From an uncultured beta proteobacterium (lineage in GTDB: Bacteria; Pseudomonadota; Gammaproteobacteria; Burkholderiales; Burkholderiaceae_C), in assembly GCA_903834645.1 (NCBI GenBank), contig CAILKA010000173.1, positions 1 to 10,947 of the forward strand: DNA of 10,947 bases, given 5' to 3'. Under the pieces are notes generated by a model that was not told the DNA's origin, did no database searches, and was given only the letters and a program-made list of their open reading frames with translations. Shown piece by piece: positions 1-5,651 of the stretch. The stretch's first letter is position 1, and each line of letters opens with the position of its first letter. A program made the translations under genes and the position numbers.

Positions 1-880
1 GGATGATGGGCTGGCGCGCCATCGAGCGCACCATGTCGGCGGTGAGCACGCCCGCGGCCGAGCAGCCCAGAAACACGTCGGCGTCCTTGACCACATCAGC
101 CAGCGTGCGCGCCTCGGTGACCTGGCAGTAGCGGCGCTTGGATTCGTCGAGCGTGCCCTTCTTCGCGTCTTCGCGCTCGGTCTGGATGACGCCGCGCGAG
201 TCGACCACGAAGATGTGCTCGCGCCTCACACCCAGGCCCACCATCACGTCCAGGCAGGCAATCGCCGCGGCGCCCGCGCCGGAGGACACCACCTTGACCT
301 CGCCGATGGCCTTGCCCACGAGCTCCAGCCCGTTGAGCAGGGCGGCCGCCGAGATGATGGCCGTGCCGTGCTGGTCGTCGTGGAAGACGGGGATGCTCAT
401 GCGCTCGCGCAGCTTCTTCTCGATGTAGAAGCACTCGGGCGCCTTGATGTCCTCGAGGTTGATGCCGCCGAGCGTGGGCTCCAGCGCGGCGATGATCTCC
501 ACGAGCTTGTCGGGGTCCTTCTCGGCCAGCTCGATGTCGAACACGTCGATGCCGGCGAATTTCTTGAACAGGCAGCCCTTGCCCTCCATCACCGGCTTGC
601 CCGCCAGCGGCCCGATGTCGCCCAGGCCCAGCACCGCGGTGCCGTTGGTGACCACGCCCACGAGGTTGGCGCGCGAGGTGTACTCGGCGGCCAGGGACGG
701 GTCGGCCTCGATGGCCAGGCAGGCGTAGGCCACGCCCGGGCTGTAGGCCAGGGACAGGTCACGCTGGTTGGACAGCGGCTTGGTCGGCGTGACGGCGATC
801 TTGCCGCGCGAGGGCGAGCGGTGGTATTCGAGCGCGGCTTCGCGCAAGGCCTGCTCGGCCGCAGTGAGTTCGGGCTTCAT
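1..880 (-). CDS. maeB: NADP-dependent malic enzyme (MaeB type), N-terminal part, cut by window edge
   Basis: Oxidative decarboxylation of malate to pyruvate with NAD(P) reduction, in the cytoplasm. 293 residues are visible, translated from the minus strand without interruption; the C-terminal part lies beyond position 1. Motifs seen: YSPGVA (46-51) with the family tyrosine, a Lys-rich KGCLFKKFAGIDVFDIE stretch (101-117) holding the catalytic lysine and an acidic pair, NLEDIKAPECF (141-151) and FHDDQHGTA (166-174), which carry metal-binding residues, then the Rossmann start VVSSGAGAAA (197-206) for the cofactor. The sequence matches the MaeB class, which normally carries a phosphotransacetylase-like C-terminal domain (about 750 residues in all); that half cannot be seen here. 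The ATG at 880 is chosen because GAGGAG lies 8 bases upstream, the clearest ribosome binding site in the window. It lies 172 bp downstream of pgk on the same strand. NADP rather than NAD preference is inferred from the class. Confidence 0.95.
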   Translation of the reverse strand, partial: MKPELTAAEQALREAALEYHRSPSRGKIAVTPTKPLSNQRDLSLAYSPGVAYACLAIEADPSLAAEYTSRANLVGVVTNGTAVLGLGDIGPLAGKPVMEGKGCLFKKFAGIDVFDIELAEKDPDKLVEIIAALEPTLGGINLEDIKAPECFYIEKKLRERMSIPVFHDDQHGTAIISAAALLNGLELVGKAIGEVKVVSSGAGAAAIACLDVMVGLGVRREHIFVVDSRGVIQTEREDAKKGTLDESKRRYCQVTEARTLADVVKDADVFLGCSAAGVLTADMVRSMARQPII

Positions 881-888
881 GGGTGCGT

Positions 889-894
889 CTCCTC
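889..894 (-). promoter_or_regulatory. Shine-Dalgarno of the malic enzyme gene
   Basis: Minus-strand GAGGAG with an 8-base spacer to the ATG at 880. It fixes the start codon and contrasts with pgk, azlC, smg and the DUF1631 gene, which lack such a site. Confidence 0.8.
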
Positions 895-910
895 TACCCG
901 CCTGTTCGTC

Positions 911-976
911 GTGCCGGTTCGGCCCTGCGGCCCCCGGCACCCTTCGGGCGAAGCGCGAGATTACGCCCGAAAAGGG
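911..976. other. Two adjacent hairpins in the pgk-maeB intergenic region
   Basis: The first hairpin is 911-940: outer arms GTGCCGG and CCGGCAC, with an inner GGCC-CTGC-GGCC stem. The second is 940-976: arms CCCTTCGGGCG and CGCCCGAAAAGGG around a 13-base loop, with two unpaired A. Neither is followed by a T tract on either strand, so they are not classical intrinsic terminators. They may end or protect the pgk mRNA, or form structure in the malic enzyme leader. The rest of 881-1052 holds only the ribosome binding site and a weak -10-like TACAAC (minus, 1006-1011) without a recognisable -35. Confidence 0.4.
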
Positions 977-1052
977 CCTGCGGACGCTGCCGCGGATGAA
1001 ATCGCGTTGTACCCGGCCGGTGCGCGCGGGCCTGCCCGGCCCCCTGCCCGGT

Positions 1053-2246
1053 TCAGCCCTGGGCGCGCCGCGCGAGGATCTCGAAGGCCGGCAGCGTCTT
1101 GCCTTCCAGCACCTCGAGGAAGGCGCCGCCGCCCGTGGAGATGTAGCCCACGTCGTGCTCGATGCCGAACTTGGCGATCGCAGCCAGCGTGTCGCCGCCT
1201 CCTGCGATGCTGAAGGCGGCGCTGCGCGCCACGGCCCGCGCCACCGCCTCGGTGCCATGCGAGAACGCCTCGAACTCGAACACGCCCACCGGGCCGTTCC
1301 AGACGATGGTGCCCGCGGCCTCGAGTTGCCGAGCGAGCACTGCGGCCGTCTGCGGGCCGATGTCCAGGATCATGTCCTCGGGGCCCACGTCGGCCGCCGC
1401 CTTGATGGTGGCCGGCGCATCGGCCGCAAAGCGCGGGGCCACCACCACGTCCTGCGGGATCGGCACCTGCGCGCCGCGCGCAGCCATCGCCTGCATCACC
1501 GCACGCGCCTCGCCCACGAGGCCGGGCTCGGCCAGGCTCTTGCCGATGGGCAATCCGGCCGCGAGCATGAAGGTGTTGGCGATGCCGCCGCCCACGATCA
1601 GGCCGTCCACCTTGGCCGCCAGGCTCTGCAGGATCGTGAGCTTGGTGGAGACCTTGCTGCCGGCCACGATGGCCACCAGCGGGCGCCTCGGGGCGGCCAG
1701 CGCCTTCGTGAGCGCATCGATCTCGGCAGCCAGCAGCGGCCCGGCGCAGGCCACCGGCGCGTACTGCGCGATGCCGTAGGTGGAGGCCTCGGCGCGGTGC
1801 GCGGTGCCGAAGGCGTCGTGCACGAAGATGTCGCACAGCCGCGCCATCTTGCGCGCGAGCTCCTCGGCGTTCTTCTTCTCGCCCTTGTTGAGGCGGCAGT
1901 TCTCGAGCAGCACCACCTCGCCCGGTGCGACCTCCACGCCATCGACCCAGTGGGCGGCAAGCCGAACGGGCCGGCCCAGCAGCTCCGACAGGCGCTGCGC
2001 CACCGGCGCGAGCGAATCCTCGGACTTGAACTCGCCCTCGGTGGGGCGGCCCAGGTGAGAGGTGACCATCACCGCCGCGCCCGCGTCGAGCGCCATCTGC
2101 ACGCACGGCACCGAGGCGCGGATGCGCGTGTCCTCGGTGATGCGGCCGGCGTCGTCCTGCGGCACGTTGAGGTCGGCGCGGATGAACACGCGCTTGCCGG
2201 CGGCCTGGCCGCGCGCGACGAGGTCGGCGAATCGGATGACGTCCAT
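1053..2246 (-). CDS. pgk: Phosphoglycerate kinase
   Basis: Transfers phosphate between 1,3-bisphosphoglycerate and ADP to give 3-phosphoglycerate and ATP; cytoplasmic, glycolysis and gluconeogenesis. 397 residues, the usual bacterial length. Seen in order: RADLNVP (23-29) and TSHLGRP (62-68) of the N-terminal substrate domain, LLENCRLNKGEKKN (113-126), FVHDAFGTAHR (141-151), hinge and nucleotide region VAGSKVSTK (194-202), VGGGIANTF (218-226), VWNGPVGVFE (315-324), and the C-terminal GGGDT (349-353) and STGGGA (370-375). The frame stays open upstream to 2519, but those extra 91 residues lack family similarity and overlap azlD in another frame, so the ATG at 2246 is the start. No Shine-Dalgarno is seen; a TAAAAT hexamer ends 7 bases before the ATG. 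azlD ends 47 bp upstream on the same strand, so read-through from azlCD is possible besides its own promoter. Confidence 0.97.
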   Translation of the reverse strand: MDVIRFADLVARGQAAGKRVFIRADLNVPQDDAGRITEDTRIRASVPCVQMALDAGAAVMVTSHLGRPTEGEFKSEDSLAPVAQRLSELLGRPVRLAAHWVDGVEVAPGEVVLLENCRLNKGEKKNAEELARKMARLCDIFVHDAFGTAHRAEASTYGIAQYAPVACAGPLLAAEIDALTKALAAPRRPLVAIVAGSKVSTKLTILQSLAAKVDGLIVGGGIANTFMLAAGLPIGKSLAEPGLVGEARAVMQAMAARGAQVPIPQDVVVAPRFAADAPATIKAAADVGPEDMILDIGPQTAAVLARQLEAAGTIVWNGPVGVFEFEAFSHGTEAVARAVARSAAFSIAGGGDTLAAIAKFGIEHDVGYISTGGGAFLEVLEGKTLPAFEILARRAQG

Positions 2247-2253
2247 CCGACCG

Positions 2254-2259
2254 ATTTTA
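2254..2259 (-). promoter_or_regulatory. Candidate -10 box of pgk, leaderless type
   Basis: Minus-strand TAAAAT, one mismatch from TATAAT, with 7 bases to the pgk ATG. A start of transcription at the usual distance would fall at or next to the A of the ATG. No TTGACA-like -35 is seen at 15-19 bp, so the promoter would be weak or activator-dependent. Confidence 0.4.
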
Positions 2260-2261
2260 GG

Positions 2262-2277
2262 CGGGGGAGATCCCCCG
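2262..2277. repeat. Perfect inverted repeat between azlD and pgk
   Basis: CGGGGGAGATCCCCCG folds as a 6 bp G:C stem with a 4-base AGAT loop. It lies 16 bases downstream of the azlD stop and directly upstream of the TAAAAT hexamer of pgk. It could be a weak terminator for azlCD (no T tract follows) or a protein-binding dyad overlapping the spacer region of the pgk promoter. Confidence 0.5.
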
Positions 2278-2293
2278 GCTCGCTGCGCGGGCG

Positions 2294-2623
2294 CTACCAG
2301 CCCAGCCCCAGGCGCAGCGCCAGGAACACGGCCGTGCCGCTGAGGATGGTGCCGAGAATGCCGCGACGCCAGAAGAACCAGGCCGCACCGGCGATCGCCG
2401 CCCACGGCCGCGCGTCGGCCAGGGTGGACAGCAAGCGGCCCTGGTCGGTCAGCACATCGGGCACGACGATGGCCGCCATCGCACCCAGCGGCGCGTAGCG
2501 CAGGCCCTGGTCCAGCCACCTGGGCAGCGGGATCTCTCGCGGCAGCAGGAAGAAAAGGCCCCGTGTGAGGATCGAGAGCAGGGCCAGGCCCACGATGGCC
2601 ACGAGCCCCTCGGCCAGACTCAT
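2294..2623 (-). CDS. azlD: AzlD family small subunit of branched-chain amino acid exporter
   Basis: Small integral membrane partner of AzlC; AzlCD (YgaZH-like) pairs export branched-chain amino acids and similar compounds. 109 residues, the normal AzlD size. Hydrophobic segments at about 5-27, 39-56 and 73-107 fit three to four membrane spans. The stretch GLRYAPLGAMAAIVVPD (40-56) is typical of the family. The ATG at 2623 overlaps the azlC stop codon as ATGA, indicating translational coupling and supporting this start over the longer open frame reaching 2935. The exported substrate is inferred from the family and not shown by the sequence. Confidence 0.88.
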   Translation of the reverse strand: MSLAEGLVAIVGLALLSILTRGLFFLLPREIPLPRWLDQGLRYAPLGAMAAIVVPDVLTDQGRLLSTLADARPWAAIAGAAWFFWRRGILGTILSGTAVFLALRLGLGW

Positions 2624-3387
2624 CGCGTGCCCCCGGCAGGCGAGGCGGGCGCGGGCGCCAGGCGCTCCATCGCCGCCCCGGCAGCCACGGCAGCGGCGAT
2701 GGCCACGACGATGTGCAGCTTCAGCGGCAGCGCGAAGGCGGCCACCGCCGCCGCCCCGGAGACGGCCGCTGCCACCCAGGTCGGGCGCGGCCCGAGCAGC
2801 GAGCACAAGAGGCCCAGCAGCGCGAGCGTGCCGGCGAATCCGAGACCCCAGTGCGCCGGCACCAGGTGCGCCCCGAAGATGCCCAGCAGCGATCCGAGCT
2901 GCCACGCGCCCCAGTTCAGCGGCACCGTGCCCCACAGGTACGCCACCTGCCCCGGCGCCGGCACCGGCTCGGGGTAGCGGCGCAGGAAGAGCACGAAGTT
3001 CATGTCAGCGGCGAAGTAGGACAGCCGCAGGCGCTGCGCCAGGGGCAGGAGACGCAGGTAACGGGCCCAGGTGACGCTGAAGACGACGAAGCGCAGGTTC
3101 ACGCACAGCGCCGTGAGCCACACCACCCACACGGGCGCGCCGGCGACGATCAGCGGCATGGTGGCCAGCTGCGCGCTGCCGGAAAAGACCAGCAACGACA
3201 TCGCCAGCGCCAGCGTCATGCCCATGCCCGAGCCGGCCATCGCCACCCCCGTGACCAGACCCCAGGCGAAGATGCCCGGGGCCAGGACGGCCATGTCACG
3301 CATGCCCGCGTGGAAGTCGGCATCCCGCCACAACTCGCCCGGCCGCTGAGGGCCTGGGGTGTCGAGGGGACCGGGTGGGGGGTGCAC
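2620..3387 (-). CDS. azlC: AzlC family large subunit of branched-chain amino acid exporter
   Basis: Large permease subunit acting with AzlD in the cytoplasmic membrane. 255 residues from a GTG at 3387. Family features: DFHAGMRDMAVLAPG (24-38) matches the conserved amphipathic entry before the first span, FSGSAQ (68-73) is the AzlC signature, and NLRFVVFS (97-104) corresponds to the conserved N-R segment. Hydrophobic spans lie at about 36-53, 57-84, 86-105, 165-200 and 203-240. The start is uncertain: the ATG at 3303 would delete part of the conserved entry segment, and neither start has a Shine-Dalgarno. The GTG lies 6 bases after a GACAAT hexamer, which fits leaderless initiation, although GTG is unusual for that. 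The gene lies 105 bp downstream of the lipoprotein gene. Confidence 0.88.
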   Translation of the reverse strand: MHPPPGPLDTPGPQRPGELWRDADFHAGMRDMAVLAPGIFAWGLVTGVAMAGSGMGMTLALAMSLLVFSGSAQLATMPLIVAGAPVWVVWLTALCVNLRFVVFSVTWARYLRLLPLAQRLRLSYFAADMNFVLFLRRYPEPVPAPGQVAYLWGTVPLNWGAWQLGSLLGIFGAHLVPAHWGLGFAGTLALLGLLCSLLGPRPTWVAAAVSGAAAVAAFALPLKLHIVVAIAAAVAAGAAMERLAPAPASPAGGTR

Positions 3388-3391
3388 CCCC
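3378..3391. repeat. Palindrome over the azlC start codon
   Basis: GGGGGTGCACCCCC is a perfect 14 bp palindrome that includes the proposed GTG start (3387-3385) and touches the promoter-like element at 3391. In RNA it could hide the start region; as DNA it could be a dyad operator. Function is inferred only. Confidence 0.4.
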
Positions 3392-3410
3392 GGATTGTCA
3401 CCGCGCCGGC
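3391..3410 (-). promoter_or_regulatory. Shared 20-base promoter-like element upstream of azlC
   Basis: The minus strand reads GCCGGCGCGGTGACAATCCG. It matches the element before the DUF1631 gene (10911-10930) at 19 of 20 positions. It contains GACAAT (3394-3399), which can serve as a -10 box with 6 bases to the azlC GTG. TGACA could alternatively be read as a -35 core, but no -10 follows at the right distance in either copy. Confidence 0.5.
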
Positions 3411-3416
3411 TGCACG

Positions 3417-3432
3417 GCGCCTGGCCAGGCGC
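3417..3432. repeat. Palindrome between lipoprotein gene and azlC
   Basis: GCGCCTGGCCAGGCGC is a perfect 16 bp palindrome 60 bp downstream of the lipoprotein stop and just upstream of the azlC promoter-like element. No T tract follows, so it is at best a weak terminator; a regulator dyad for azlCD is the alternative. Confidence 0.4.
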
Positions 3433-3492
3433 AGAACGGGCCGCATTCAGGCGCAGGGCGCGCCCGGTCGAGTGGGCGCGGACGTCGGCGCG

Positions 3493-3843
3493 TCAGCGCT
3501 TGGCGGCCGGGCGTGCCGCGGCGTCCTCGGCCTCGCGGGCCGCCGGGCGCTCGGCGTTGACCTGCGGCGCCAGCTCGGGCACCTTGTTCTCGCGCATGTA
3601 GTCGCTCATTTCCTTCCAGCCGGCGTAGACCGCCGCCTTCTCGGCCTTGCGGTTGAGCGAGAAGCAGTCCTCCAGCGCACGGCCGGCGTGGCGGCAGGCT
3701 GCACCCACCGCCTTGCCGTCGGCCTCGCGGCGCTCCGCGACCGCCGAGGCAGGCTCGATGCCCAGCAGGTCGCATCCCGCAAGGGTGGGCAACACCCCCA
3801 GCAGCAGCCAGGGCAGCGGACGCAGGAGGGCGGATGGACGCAT
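3493..3843 (-). CDS. Small putative lipoprotein, function unknown
   Basis: 116 residues. A type II signal peptide is clear: MRPS, a Leu-rich core (6-18), then lipobox LAGC (21-24) with Cys24 as the lipidation site. Residue +2 is Asp25, which in enterobacteria keeps lipoproteins in the inner membrane; whether the rule holds here is inferred. The mature part has two cysteines (Cys50, Cys60) ten residues apart in ACRHAGRALEDC, then the aromatic-rich segment AVYAGWKEMSDYMRENK (71-87), and an Ala/Glu/Arg-rich, probably disordered tail (98-116). I recall similar short proteins in Burkholderiales but know no function. GGAGG lies only 2 bases before the ATG, an unusually short spacing. fmt ends 48 bp upstream, so co-transcription with def-fmt is likely. 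Confidence 0.82.
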   Translation of the reverse strand: MRPSALLRPLPWLLLGVLPTLAGCDLLGIEPASAVAERREADGKAVGAACRHAGRALEDCFSLNRKAEKAAVYAGWKEMSDYMRENKVPELAPQVNAERPAAREAEDAAARPAAKR

Positions 3844-3891
3844 AGCCTCCGGGATATCGGCTCGGGCCGACGCGAACTTGAGCCCCGGGCC

Positions 3892-4887
3892 TCAGCCAGC
3901 TGCGCTGCCCGTCGGGGCTGATGGCCACGTGAGCTTCGCCCCGGCGTGCCAGGCCTCGCGTGCCGCCGCCTGGCGCCATGCTGCGAAGGGAATGCGCACG
4001 CCACCGGCACGCTGCACCTCCAGCGGCTCGAGCGCGCCGCTGCCGCACGCCACGGCGAGCCGCGCGCCATCCAGCGCCACGACGGTGCCCGGCTCGGCGG
4101 GGCACGGCTGCGGCCAGGCGCTGGCCCGCCACAGCTTGACCGTCTCGCCCTGCCAGCTGAAGGTGCAGCCCGGGAACGGATCGAAGGCGCGCAGGCGGCG
4201 CTCGATCACCGCCGCCTCGGCGCGCCAGTCGATGGGCGACTCATGCTTGCCGAGCTTGGCCGCATAGCACGCACCGGCCTCGGACTGGGGGCGGCGCACG
4301 AGCTGTCCGACGGCCAGGTCCTGGAGCGCACGCACGATGAGCGTGGCGCCCACTCGGGCCAGGCGCTCGCGCAGGCTCGCGCCGGTGTCGTCGGCCGCGA
4401 TCGGCTCGGCCTGCTCGAGCAGGAGGTCGCCCGTGTCCAGGCCCTCGTCCATCTGCAAGATGGTGATGCGGGTGTGAGCGTCGCCTGCCTCGATCGCCCG
4501 CTCGATGGGCGCAGCGCCGCGCCAGCGCGGCAGCAGCGAGGCGTGGATGTTCAGGCACCCCCGCAGCGGCAGCGCCAGCACCCATTGGGGCAGGATCAGC
4601 CCGTAGGCCGCCACCACCATCACCTCAGGCTGCGCGGCCTCCAGCGCCTGTCCGGCGGATCGGGCATCGTCGGGCCAGCGTCCGTCCAGGCGCAGGCTGC
4701 GCGGCTCGATCACGGTCAGACCGAGCTCGCGGCCTAGCGCCTTGACCGGGCTGGGCTGCAGCTTGAGCCCACGTCCGGAGGGTCGGTCGGGCTGGGTGAG
4801 CACCAGCACGATCTCGTGGCCTGCCGCGTGCAACGCCTGCAGCGCCTGCGCGGCGAAGTCGGGCGTGCCGGCAAAGGCGACGCGCAT
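3892..4887 (-). CDS. fmt: Methionyl-tRNA formyltransferase
   Basis: Formylates Met-tRNA(fMet) from 10-formyltetrahydrofolate for translation initiation; cytoplasmic. 331 residues, slightly above the usual 310-320. N-terminal Rossmann-type formyltransferase domain: MRVAFAGTPDFAA (1-13), the TQPDRPSGRG loop (31-40), then NIHASLLPRWRGAAPI (113-128) with catalytic Asn113 and His115 and the SLLPRWRG folate-site signature, and MDEGLDTGD (146-154) with Asp151 as the third catalytic residue. The C-terminal OB-like tRNA-binding domain covers about 215-320, with AFDPFPGCTF (209-218) at its entry. The frame is open upstream into def, but family similarity begins at the ATG at 4887, which has GAGG 6 bases upstream. 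The gene follows def by 46 bp, the standard def-fmt operon. Confidence 0.97.
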   Translation of the reverse strand: MRVAFAGTPDFAAQALQALHAAGHEIVLVLTQPDRPSGRGLKLQPSPVKALGRELGLTVIEPRSLRLDGRWPDDARSAGQALEAAQPEVMVVAAYGLILPQWVLALPLRGCLNIHASLLPRWRGAAPIERAIEAGDAHTRITILQMDEGLDTGDLLLEQAEPIAADDTGASLRERLARVGATLIVRALQDLAVGQLVRRPQSEAGACYAAKLGKHESPIDWRAEAAVIERRLRAFDPFPGCTFSWQGETVKLWRASAWPQPCPAEPGTVVALDGARLAVACGSGALEPLEVQRAGGVRIPFAAWRQAAAREAWHAGAKLTWPSAPTGSAAG

Positions 4888-4933
4888 CGGCAGCCTCGGA
4901 TCGGGGTGCAGAAGGGAAGGCCGCAGCGCGGGC

Positions 4934-5446
4934 TCAGGCGCGCTGCGTCTCGCGCGCGCGCTTGAGCATGCGCGTGCGGATGCGATCGCGCTTGAGCGGG
5001 CTGAGGTACTCGACGAACACCTTGCCGTCCAGGTGATCCATCTCGTGCTGGACACACACGGCCGACAGCCCCTCGGCCTGCAGCTCGAAGGGCTGGCCTT
5101 CACGGTCCAGGGCCTGCACGGTCACGCGCTCGTGACGCGCGATGCGCTCGAAGGTGGCCGGCACCGACAGGCACCCCTCCTCCGAGAAGCCGAGTTCCTC
5201 GCTGCGCGCGGTGAGCTGCGGATTGATGAGCACGACGGGGCGGTTGCGCTCGGAGGAGGTATCCATCACGATCACCCGCCGGTGCACGTCTACCTGCGTG
5301 GCTGCCAGACCGACGCCCTCCTGGGCGTACATCGTCTCGAGCATGTCGTCGACCAGGCGACGCACGCCGTCGTCGACGACCGCCACCGGCTTGGCCACCT
5401 CACGCAGGCGCGGGTCGGGGTACTTGAGGATTGGCAGCAGTGCCAT
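4934..5446 (-). CDS. def: Peptide deformylase
   Basis: Removes the N-formyl group from nascent proteins; metalloenzyme acting at the ribosome exit. 170 residues, normal for the class common in Gram-negative bacteria. All three motifs are intact: GVGLAATQ (44-51), EGCLS (90-94) with metal ligand Cys92, and QHEMDHLDG (133-141) with ligands His134 and His138 and catalytic Glu135. The start MALLPILKYPDPRL is the standard N-terminus, so the ATG at 5446 is used although the frame stays open to 5929. No strong Shine-Dalgarno is visible. It is the first gene of a minus-strand run with fmt and the lipoprotein gene and is divergent from the LysM gene. Confidence 0.97.
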   Translation of the reverse strand: MALLPILKYPDPRLREVAKPVAVVDDGVRRLVDDMLETMYAQEGVGLAATQVDVHRRVIVMDTSSERNRPVVLINPQLTARSEELGFSEEGCLSVPATFERIARHERVTVQALDREGQPFELQAEGLSAVCVQHEMDHLDGKVFVEYLSPLKRDRIRTRMLKRARETQRA

Positions 5447-5477
5447 GGGCGGAAGAATCGGATGCGGCTCAGGGTGA

Positions 5478-5507
5478 TTGCGGCGCGTGCGCCTGAGGGG
5501 GCACAAT
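5478..5507 (+). promoter_or_regulatory. Candidate promoter toward the LysM-dprA-smg genes
   Basis: TTGCGG (5478-5483) and CACAAT (5502-5507), spaced 18 bp, on the plus strand. Transcription would begin near 5513-5515, giving the LysM gene a leader of about 138 bases. The start point coincides with the ATG of a 12-codon ORF (5513-5551). Confidence 0.45.
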
Positions 5508-5537
5508 CCCGTATGCCTCACGGGTCGCACAGACGGA

Positions 5538-5565
5538 ATTGTGGCACCTAACCGACGCCAGTCCA
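5538..5565 (-). promoter_or_regulatory. Candidate promoter toward def-fmt
   Basis: On the minus strand TGGACT (5565-5560) and CACAAT (5543-5538) are spaced 16 bp. Transcription would start near 5531, 85 bases before def. The CACAAT hexamer is the mirror of the plus-strand one at 5502-5507, so the two putative promoters would overlap divergently. The 205 bp region 5447-5651 contains no other gene that I can support. Confidence 0.35.
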
Positions 5566-5651
5566 CACCAGGGAATACGCAGCCGTCAGGCACCGCCCCC
5601 GCGCCAGCGGGCGTGGCGCAGCGTGCCGGTTTGGCAGTGGCCGGGCGGGTG

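Noticed and set aside
768..2498. 576-codon plus-strand open frame opposite pgk
   Set aside because: It is antisense to a fully convincing pgk and to azlD; the His/Arg/Ala-rich translation resembles no family. It follows from high third-position GC.
2247..2519. N-terminal extension of pgk by 91 residues
   Set aside because: The extension reads azlD out of frame and lacks family similarity; the ATG at 2246 gives the normal 397-residue enzyme.
2713..3921. 402-codon plus-strand open frame across azlC and the lipoprotein gene
   Set aside because: Gln/His/Arg-rich composition, antisense to membrane-protein coding and a clear lipoprotein; no ribosome site of note.
5478..5651. N-terminal extension of the LysM protein from TTG or GTG codons
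   Set aside because: It would bury the signal peptide behind about 58 disordered residues and would begin inside the putative promoter; the ATG at 5652 gives a standard signal peptide.
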